NCBI GenBank assembly: GCA_030612485.1 | Contig: JAUWNS010000074.1 | Coordinates: forward strand, 1-10,639 | Length of the DNA: 10,639 nucleotides | Reading direction: 5' to 3' | DNA from: Candidatus Bipolaricaulota bacterium | Lineage (GTDB): Bacteria > Bipolaricaulota > Bipolaricaulia > UBA7950 > UBA9294 | Shown here: positions 6,201 to 10,639 of the stretch, piece after piece | Layout: every line of letters begins with the position of its first letter | Numbering within the stretch: the first letter of the stretch is position 1 | The notes under the pieces: model-generated | What the model saw: the letters and a program-made list of their open reading frames with translations, nothing else | Database searches by the model: none | Told to the model about the DNA's origin: nothing | Made by a program: the position numbers and the translations under genes

Positions 6201-6218
6201 TAGGATAACAAGTTAGGC
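6201..6218 (+). other. Integron-type recombination boundary GTTAGGC (attI-like or collapsed attC)
   Basis: GTTAGGC at 6212-6218 fits the integron core GTTRRRY and is identical to the R' core of the intact attC at 7287-7293. The preceding bases, GGATAACAA (6203-6211), resemble the A-rich run before the crossover point of attI sites, or the RYYYAAC-AA start of an attC whose stem was deleted. No complementary RYYYAAC with an intervening stem is seen upstream. The cassette would begin at T6213. Confidence 0.5.
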
Positions 6219-6222
6219 TGCC

Positions 6223-6228
6223 AAGGAG
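6223..6228 (+). promoter_or_regulatory. Shine-Dalgarno AAGGAG fixing a TTG start
   Basis: AAGGAG lies 9 bases before the TTG at 6238. No ATG is available near the N-terminus (the next in-frame Met is residue 213), and starting later would lose the CxxC pairs. The TTG start is therefore well supported. Confidence 0.7.
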
Positions 6229-6237
6229 TGTACTGCG

Positions 6238-7239
6238 TTGACACACTGTAAGCGCTGCGGCGGAAGCGGCACTGTCAAGTGCCCGGTCTGCTCGGGAACC
6301 GGCGAGGTCGGCGATTTGAAGTTTCAAGTGCAGGGTCGTGACGCTGCTGGCGTCGAGCGCGTAGCAACGCGTTTCATCGATAAGGGATTCGAGCATTTGG
6401 CGTCCAAGCGCAAGTCAGAGGCAGTTCTTGCGGGCTACCAGTTCGAACGTGAAGTGGCCGCGATCTACCGTGCCCTCGGAGCACAAGTAGAGGTGGACGT
6501 GGGACTTGCTGGCAGTCAGATCGATGTTCTCGTTCGCGAGCGAACATCTTCTGGCTCGGAAGTTGCGATTGCCGTTGAGTGTAAGTCTTTCCAACGACCG
6601 GTGGGCATCAAGCCGGTAGTTTCGTTTGCCTCAGTGGCCCTCCTTCTGAAGCAGCGTGGACTCATTGACCGCGCGTCGATTGTCGCCCGATCGGGATTCA
6701 CGCGACAAGCGAGGGACGCAGCGTCGGAGTATTCACTTGAACTACTGGAGCTTGCGGACCTCGAGCAACGAGCCAAAGGGAAGCAAGCTGCCATTGAGGT
6801 GGCTGAGCAACAGTTTGCAGAGGAGCAGATCGCTCCAGATCGTGAGCGACCGAAGCGGGTGTTTGTCGTGATGCCTTTCGCCAAAGAGTTCGAGGATGTC
6901 TACATGCTTGGCATCCGCAACGTGGCTGAAGACTTGGGATTCATCGTGGAACGCGCTGATGGCATCGAACATACCCAGAGTATCCTTAATGTGATTCGCG
7001 CGCGAATTCGCGCTGCTGACGCAGTGGTTGGAGACACGACCGGCTCGAACCCGAACGTCCTCTACGAGATTGGCTACGCACACGCATCGGACTCGCCCAC
7101 AATCCTTATTGCTCGCAAGGGGTCACAGGTTCCTTTCGATCTGAGTTCCGTGAACCACATCATGTACGAGACGATTGTGGAGCTGCGTGAGCGATTGAAG
7201 AAGCGGCTATCCGCTGTGCTCATTGGCGGGGAAGCCTAA
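6238..7239 (+). CDS. Zinc-knuckle / Mrr-like nuclease / NDT-TIR-like fusion protein (putative defence effector)
   Basis: 333 residues from TTG. Residues 4-22 hold two DnaJ-type CxxCxGxG knuckles (C4, C7, C15, C18). Residues about 60-178 form an Mrr-like PD-(D/E)XK endonuclease domain: E70 in FEREV, D96 in SQIDVLV, E114-x-K116 in VECKSF, then SGFTRQARDAA and LELLELADLE as in Mrr family members. A charged, helical linker (178-205) follows. Residues 207-327 resemble nucleoside 2-deoxyribosyltransferase/TIR-like domains: VFVVMPF (208-214), an I-x-x-AD-x-V-x-D-x-TG-x-NPNV core (257-274) and YEIGYAHA (276-283) with E277 the likely catalytic Glu. The stop codon lies inside the attC site, as in integron gene cassettes. 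Likely role, by inference: DNA recognition or cleavage joined to nucleotide or NAD+ hydrolysis in phage defence. All key residues appear present. The exact activity is unknown. Confidence 0.8.
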   Translation: MTHCKRCGGSGTVKCPVCSGTGEVGDLKFQVQGRDAAGVERVATRFIDKGFEHLASKRKSEAVLAGYQFEREVAAIYRALGAQVEVDVGLAGSQIDVLVRERTSSGSEVAIAVECKSFQRPVGIKPVVSFASVALLLKQRGLIDRASIVARSGFTRQARDAASEYSLELLELADLEQRAKGKQAAIEVAEQQFAEEQIAPDRERPKRVFVVMPFAKEFEDVYMLGIRNVAEDLGFIVERADGIEHTQSILNVIRARIRAADAVVGDTTGSNPNVLYEIGYAHASDSPTILIARKGSQVPFDLSSVNHIMYETIVELRERLKKRLSAVLIGGEA

Positions 7240-7293
7240 CAACAGCATGCAGCGGACGGCACTCCGCGCCACCGCTGATGCGCACCGTTAGGC
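7234..7293 (+). other. Integron attC recombination site (60 bp)
   Basis: R'' GCCTAAC (7234-7240) and R' GTTAGGC (7287-7293) are perfect inverse complements and fit RYYYAAC / GTTRRRY. Between them GCAT-G-CAGCGG (7245-7255) pairs with CCGCTGATGC (7272-7281), giving 10 pairs with one unpaired base, G7249, the extrahelical base expected in the L'' arm. A further GGC/GCC (7258-7260 / 7268-7270) closes a small terminal loop. The stop codon of the preceding gene (TAA, 7237-7239) lies within R''. Length, symmetry, bulge and gene placement all match a classic 59-base element. IntI would recombine between G7287 and T7288 on the folded bottom strand. Confidence 0.92.
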
Positions 7294-7316
7294 AAACGAA
7301 ATGAGGAGGCTCTGGG

Positions 7317-7586
7317 GTGAACTTTCTGCACTATGACCTCTCGCTGGGAGTCGGCGACGTTGTTGAGGTAACTTTGGACAAGCAGGCCAACGTGCGCTTG
7401 CTTGACTCGATCAATTTCAGCAACTATAAGCGTGGCCAGAAACACAAATACTATGGAGGGTTGGCAAAAAAGTCACCGGTGCGCATACAAGCACCCCATG
7501 CGGGCAGCTGGCATTTGGTCGTAGATTTGGGGGGCTATTCTGGAAGAGTCAATGCGTCTGTCCGTACTATTAAGGGGGCATCATGA
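7317..7586 (+). CDS. DUF1883 domain protein
   Basis: 89 residues from a GTG start with GAGGAGG (7303-7309) 7 bases upstream. Nearly the whole protein is the DUF1883 domain: NFLHYDLSLGVGDVVEVTLD (2-21), QANVRLLDSINFSNYKRG (23-40), YYGGLAKKSPVRI (45-57) and a GSWHLVVDLGGYSGRVNASV (64-83) end. This small all-beta domain also occurs fused to TIR domains in bacterial proteins, but no TIR domain follows here. Its TGA overlaps the start of the next gene (ATGA). It is the first gene of the second cassette, directly after the attC. Biochemical function is not known; a role as a sensor or regulatory module in immunity is an inference from domain associations. Confidence 0.85.
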   Translation: MNFLHYDLSLGVGDVVEVTLDKQANVRLLDSINFSNYKRGQKHKYYGGLAKKSPVRIQAPHAGSWHLVVDLGGYSGRVNASVRTIKGAS

Positions 7587-7960
7587 CAGACCATACTACT
7601 CGCGATGGCTTCGAGCAGAACTTCTCACCGGAAATTAGACGCGCTCGCATGCAGACTTTGACAATCTATGAGGTTTCGGAATCAGAACTTGAGACGTTGG
7701 AGCGGGGAGCTCCGGATTCCATATTCCTTAACATTTCGCTTTTCCTGTTTTCCTGTGCAATGACATCTCTCGTCGCGTTGCTAACTTGCAAATTCACCTC
7801 AAGTGTTACAAACAATGGCTTTCTCTTAGCAGCCATCATTGGGTTCTCTATAGGCTCAGTATTGTTTGTACTGTGGTGCCGAAATCGCAAGACGTCTGCT
7901 AGTGTCATCGCTGGAATTCGAGATCGGTTGCCGCCACAGGGAGAGTCGAAAACAGTATAG
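7583..7960 (+). CDS. Two-helix membrane protein, partner of DUF1883
   Basis: 125 residues. A soluble N-terminus (1-49) ends in a conserved-looking IYEVSESELETLERG stretch (28-42). Two hydrophobic segments follow: about 48-68 (FLNISLFLFSCAMTSLVALL) and 79-99 (FLLAAIIGFSIGSVLFVLWC). After the second come basic residues (RNRKTS) and a short cytoplasmic tail. By the positive-inside rule both ends are probably cytoplasmic. The start overlaps the DUF1883 stop by 4 bases, so the two products are likely made together and may form a complex at the membrane. Small membrane partners next to nucleotide-responsive or TIR-linked proteins often act as pore-forming effectors; this is inference only. I do not recognise a named family. 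Confidence 0.75.
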   Translation: MTDHTTRDGFEQNFSPEIRRARMQTLTIYEVSESELETLERGAPDSIFLNISLFLFSCAMTSLVALLTCKFTSSVTNNGFLLAAIIGFSIGSVLFVLWCRNRKTSASVIAGIRDRLPPQGESKTV

Positions 7961-8264
7961 TTGCGGCTCTGGTCTACTGTATCACATAGCTCCGGTCCGT
8001 TAGGCAGATTAATCTACGATGCGGTCAGACGCTGAGGATTCAACCATCACGGGCAACTATCATCAGCCTGCCTATTGCATGCTCGCTCTCTTCCCGGCAA
8101 CGGCTTGCAGCTTCCTTGAGCACGTGCGAACAGGGGCGCCATCGAGTGAGATGCAACGTCCGCGAATCCCCAATGTGAAATGCAATGCTGCGCTGTTCTC
8201 TTGCGCCAGATGCTGCCTTTCCGGTACCATTCCGGCGCATTCACTGTCTATCACAGGAGGGACA
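7961..8264. other. Intergenic stretch: degenerate cassette end and aminotransferase leader
   Basis: This stretch starts at the stop of the two-helix protein. It holds GTTAGGC at 7999-8005, the perfect palindrome AGATTAATCT at 8006-8015, a TTCCGG direct repeat with 11-base period (8219-8224, 8230-8235), and the AGGAGG ribosome site (8255-8260) of the aminotransferase. The frame of the aminotransferase stays open back to 8019 but shows no family similarity there. A weak promoter (TTGCGC about 8201, TACCAT about 8225) may exist. No other gene is seen. Confidence 0.5.
7999..8005 (+). other. Second cassette end, GTTAGGC core without a matching R''
   Basis: The heptamer is identical to the R' of the intact attC and lies 39 bases after the last gene of the second cassette, where an attC is expected. 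No GCCTAAC is found upstream (the bases at the gene end are GTATAGTTGC), and no good L''/L' stem is seen. It is probably a decayed or hybrid site. The second cassette would span 7288-7999. Confidence 0.45.
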
Positions 8265-9578
8265 ATGATCGTACGCCGTTTTACCCGCATAGAGACTAAA
8301 CTCCCTGGCCCCAAGTCGGCCGCTGTCCTCGCCACGAAGGAGCAGTACGTCGCCGCTCCCCTTGCCACCTACGCCCCATTCATCATCAAGGAGAGCCAGG
8401 GGGCGCTGATCGAAGACCTCGATGGAAACCGGTTCATCGACTTCTCCGGTGGCTGGGGCTGCTTGAACGTCGGGCAGAGGAACGAGCGGGTCGTCGCTGC
8501 ACTGAAAGATCAGATTGACCACTATCTGCACACCGACTTCACCGCCGTCCCGTACGAACCGTTCATCGAGTTGGCGCAACGGCTCTGCGAACATGTCCCC
8601 GGCCCGGGACCGTACAAGGCCGCTTTCTTCAACAGCGGGGCCGAGGCGGTGGAGAACGCGGTCAAGATCGCTAAGGCCTACACCGGCCGCAAAGCTGTCC
8701 TCGTCTTCGAGAATGCCTTCCACGGACGCACACTCCTCACGATGACGATGACCCACAAGGCCATGCCGTACAAAGCAGGATTTGGCCCGTTCGCCTCCGA
8801 TGTCTACCGTCTCCCCTACCCCTACACGTACAGGAAGGATCTCACGCCGGATGAGATTGAGCAGACCCTCCTCTCACTCGTCGACCCGTCCGAGGTCGCG
8901 GTGATGGTCGTCGAGCCGGTGATCGGTGAGGGGGGGTTCCTCGTCCCACCGGACTGGTTCTTGCCTGCGATGCGCAAACTGGCAGACCGTTACGGGTTTG
9001 TCCTCGCCGTGGACGAGATTCAGGCGGGGATCGGACGAACCGGCAGGTTCTTCGCCTACGAACACTTCGGGATCACCCCCGATCTCATCTGTGTCGCCAA
9101 GTCGCTCGCTGCCGGCCTCCCTCTCTCCGGGGTCGTCGGAAAAGCAAAGATCATGGATGCGCCTGTGTCGGGCGGGATCGGTGGAACATATGCTGGGAAC
9201 CCGCTCGGCTGCCGTGCCGCGATCGAGGTGTTGAAGGCGATCGACGCGGATAACCTGATGGAGAGGGCCACTCACGTCGGAGAACGGATCAAGGCCCGTT
9301 TCAACGTCCTCAAGGAGAGGTTCGATATCGTAGGTGACGTGCGCGGCCTGGGGGCGATGGTCGGAATGGAGCTCGTCAAGGATCGCGCCACCAAGGAACC
9401 GGCGGGCGAGGAGACCTCCAGGATCGCGAACGAGGCACTTCGAAACGGAGCGATCTTCCCCATGGCTGGACTGCGGGGGAACGTACTTCGCGTGCTGGTC
9501 TCGCTCGTGATCACCGATGAGCAGATCGACGAGGGGATGGACATCCTAGAACAGGCGTTCGAGAAGGTGCTCGGTTAA
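8265..9578 (+). CDS. gabT: Class III PLP aminotransferase, 4-aminobutyrate aminotransferase type
   Basis: 437 residues from ATG 8265, chosen because AGGAGG lies just upstream and family similarity begins there. Fold-type I, class III motifs: NSGAEAVE (123-130) and FHGRT (152-156) for cofactor binding; EPVIGEGG (217-224); VDEIQAGIGRTGRFF (249-263), with D250 holding the pyridine nitrogen; CVAKSLAAGLPLSG (276-289), with K279 the Schiff-base lysine; and GGTYAGNP (306-313), with T308 near the phosphate. The overall pattern is that of GabT-like enzymes, which move the amino group of 4-aminobutyrate (or 5-aminovalerate and similar omega-amino acids) to 2-oxoglutarate. The substrate is not certain; the usual succinate semialdehyde dehydrogenase partner is not in view. 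It ends convergently with the MFS gene, sharing TTAA. Codon use is GC-rich, like the left-hand host genes. Confidence 0.88.
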   Translation: MIVRRFTRIETKLPGPKSAAVLATKEQYVAAPLATYAPFIIKESQGALIEDLDGNRFIDFSGGWGCLNVGQRNERVVAALKDQIDHYLHTDFTAVPYEPFIELAQRLCEHVPGPGPYKAAFFNSGAEAVENAVKIAKAYTGRKAVLVFENAFHGRTLLTMTMTHKAMPYKAGFGPFASDVYRLPYPYTYRKDLTPDEIEQTLLSLVDPSEVAVMVVEPVIGEGGFLVPPDWFLPAMRKLADRYGFVLAVDEIQAGIGRTGRFFAYEHFGITPDLICVAKSLAAGLPLSGVVGKAKIMDAPVSGGIGGTYAGNPLGCRAAIEVLKAIDADNLMERATHVGERIKARFNVLKERFDIVGDVRGLGAMVGMELVKDRATKEPAGEETSRIANEALRNGAIFPMAGLRGNVLRVLVSLVITDEQIDEGMDILEQAFEKVLG

Positions 9579-10639
9579 CCGGCCCGTTCACAGCACCGGC
9601 CACTCATACTGAATCCGATCGCCGCGTCGAGACCGATCGCGGCAATCGGTCCCCACAGAAGAAGGGGGGTTCCACCGTAGGCATCGAGGAGCAGGCCACC
9701 GATGAACGGTCCGGTCGACCACCCGAGCGCCTCGGCAAGGCCGAAGAACCCCATGTAACGCCCCATCTTCTCGGACGGAGCCATGTTCGCCACCGCAGTA
9801 GTCGCACTGGGGGAGAAGACCGCCTCGCCTAACGTGATCACGACCATCGATCCCATGAGAAACGCGAAAGAGGGGACAACTCCTACAGAGAAGTAGCCGA
9901 TTGCGAATAGAATCGCCCCCAGCGTCAGCGCTCGCCTCGTCCCCATCCGTCCGCCGAGGAGTGCCGCCGGCCACTGAAAGAGGACGATGATCACTCCATT
10001 CAGCGTGTACAAGAAGCCGAGTTCCACATCGCTGATCCCCAAGAACTCGGTTGAGAAGACCGAGAGGGTGCTCGCGAACTGCCCCATCACGAGAAAGAGT
10101 ACGAGACTGAACGCGCAGAAGACGAGGAATTCACGGTCACGCCCTACGGCGAGAAGTTCCTTCGGTTCGAAGCGTTCCTTCTCGCGTGCGCGGATCGACT
10201 CCGAGGTGAAGAGAACGATGATCAAGAAACCGATCAGGCTTGCTGCAGCTGTGACGAGGAAGAGCGACGAGTAGGAGATGGCGATCAGGAAGCCGCCGAT
10301 CGCCGGGCCGAGGGCCCAGCCGGCATTCCCTCCGATCCGCAAGATCCCGAACGCCTCCACCCGCCGTTTCGGGGAGACTATATCCGCCACCATCGCGCTG
10401 ATTCCCGGCTGAGTCAGCGCCCCGACAAAGCGGATCGCGAGGAAGACGAGTGCGACCAGGAGATACGAGGCGCGGATATGGATCACGTACGCCATTAGGA
10501 GGAAGACCACCGTGCGCACCGCCATCGTGACCGAGATGAGCGGCTTGCGTCCGATTCGATCGGCGAGTTCCCCGCCGAGAATCCTTCCCGCCGCGCTGGT
10601 CAGAGCGGAGATGAGCATGATCGTGCCCACTCCCTTCAT
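9575..10639 (-). CDS. MFS transporter, N-terminus beyond the window
   Basis: 354 residues are visible and the frame is open at the right edge. A whole MFS protein has 12 membrane helices and about 400 residues; here the first helix is missing, and the visible part begins just before the motif A loop GGELADRIGRK (22-32) between helices 2 and 3, so the Met at the edge is probably internal. GGNAGWALGPAIGG (103-116) is a motif C-like element typical of antiporters. The second half repeats the pattern with GGRMGTRRAL (229-238) and GWSTGPFIGG (306-315). A charged central loop (150-170, REKERFEPKELLAVGRDRE) separates the halves. It is probably a proton-driven drug or metabolite exporter of the DHA type. 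The short C-terminus has an unusual CC pair. Confidence 0.88.
   Translation of the reverse strand: MKGVGTIMLISALTSAAGRILGGELADRIGRKPLISVTMAVRTVVFLLMAYVIHIRASYLLVALVFLAIRFVGALTQPGISAMVADIVSPKRRVEAFGILRIGGNAGWALGPAIGGFLIAISYSSLFLVTAAASLIGFLIIVLFTSESIRAREKERFEPKELLAVGRDREFLVFCAFSLVLFLVMGQFASTLSVFSTEFLGISDVELGFLYTLNGVIIVLFQWPAALLGGRMGTRRALTLGAILFAIGYFSVGVVPSFAFLMGSMVVITLGEAVFSPSATTAVANMAPSEKMGRYMGFFGLAEALGWSTGPFIGGLLLDAYGGTPLLLWGPIAAIGLDAAIGFSMSGRCCERAG

Noticed and set aside
6238..6243. TTGACA as a promoter -35 box
   Set aside because: It is the TTG start codon plus the next codon of the nuclease-fusion gene, and no -10 box follows.
8019..8264. 82-residue N-terminal extension of the aminotransferase from an upstream ATG
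   Set aside because: The extension has no family similarity and is rich in Cys, Ser and Pro, while ATG 8265 has a strong AGGAGG site and starts where GabT similarity begins.
1..10639. tRNA, rRNA genes, CRISPR arrays or IS elements
   Set aside because: No cloverleaf, no regularly spaced repeats and no transposase or terminal inverted repeats were recognised on either strand by eye.

Overview
The window is bacterial DNA. Evidence for this is the Shine-Dalgarno-led genes, sigma70-like promoters and a bacterial-type seryl-tRNA synthetase with an N-terminal coiled coil. No phylum can be assigned from the sequence alone. The outer genes have GC-rich third codon positions and tight operon spacing and look like one coherent host genome. 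The middle (about 4.7-8.25 kb) has more A/T at wobble positions, broken genes, a toxin-antitoxin pair and integron cassette hallmarks, and reads as an accessory island.

Left part (1-3755, minus strand): an operon that runs serS, then an ABC ATPase (overlapping serS by 4 bases), then a secreted or anchored NosD-like beta-helix protein with two OmpL47-like repeats, then the N-terminus of an ABC-2/NatB-type permease that leaves the window. ATPase, beta-helix protein and permease probably act together at the cell envelope, with the gene content of NosD-NosF-NosY but no nitrous oxide reductase gene in view. serS has a good promoter (TTGCCC-17-TAGAAT). Divergent from it is an RNase Z-like metallo-hydrolase (3850-4698, plus strand) whose TATAAT box lies so close to the start codon that the mRNA should be nearly leaderless.

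Middle part (4699-8264): a 380-base non-coding stretch; a Phd/ParE-type toxin-antitoxin pair (5079-5644); a 63-residue conserved small ORF followed by a nucleotidyltransferase gene broken by an in-frame stop (5734-6151); then a TTGACA-17-TAGAAT promoter, a GTTAGGC recombination boundary and two cassette-like units. Unit 1 (6213-7287) carries one gene, a three-part protein: DnaJ-type zinc knuckle, Mrr-like PD-(D/E)XK nuclease, and nucleoside-deoxyribosyltransferase/TIR-like domain. It ends in a textbook 60-bp attC site that contains the gene's stop codon. Unit 2 (7288-7999) carries a DUF1883 protein and a two-helix membrane protein that overlap by 4 bases, and it ends at another GTTAGGC. No integrase gene is visible. 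This is best read as a small cassette cluster lacking its integrase, or the edge of a larger integron. The nuclease-NDT/TIR fusion is the most likely new defence-type gene here.

Right part (8265-10639): a class III aminotransferase of the GabT (4-aminobutyrate aminotransferase) type, and convergent to it, sharing a TTAA at the two stop codons, an MFS transporter whose N-terminus lies beyond the window.
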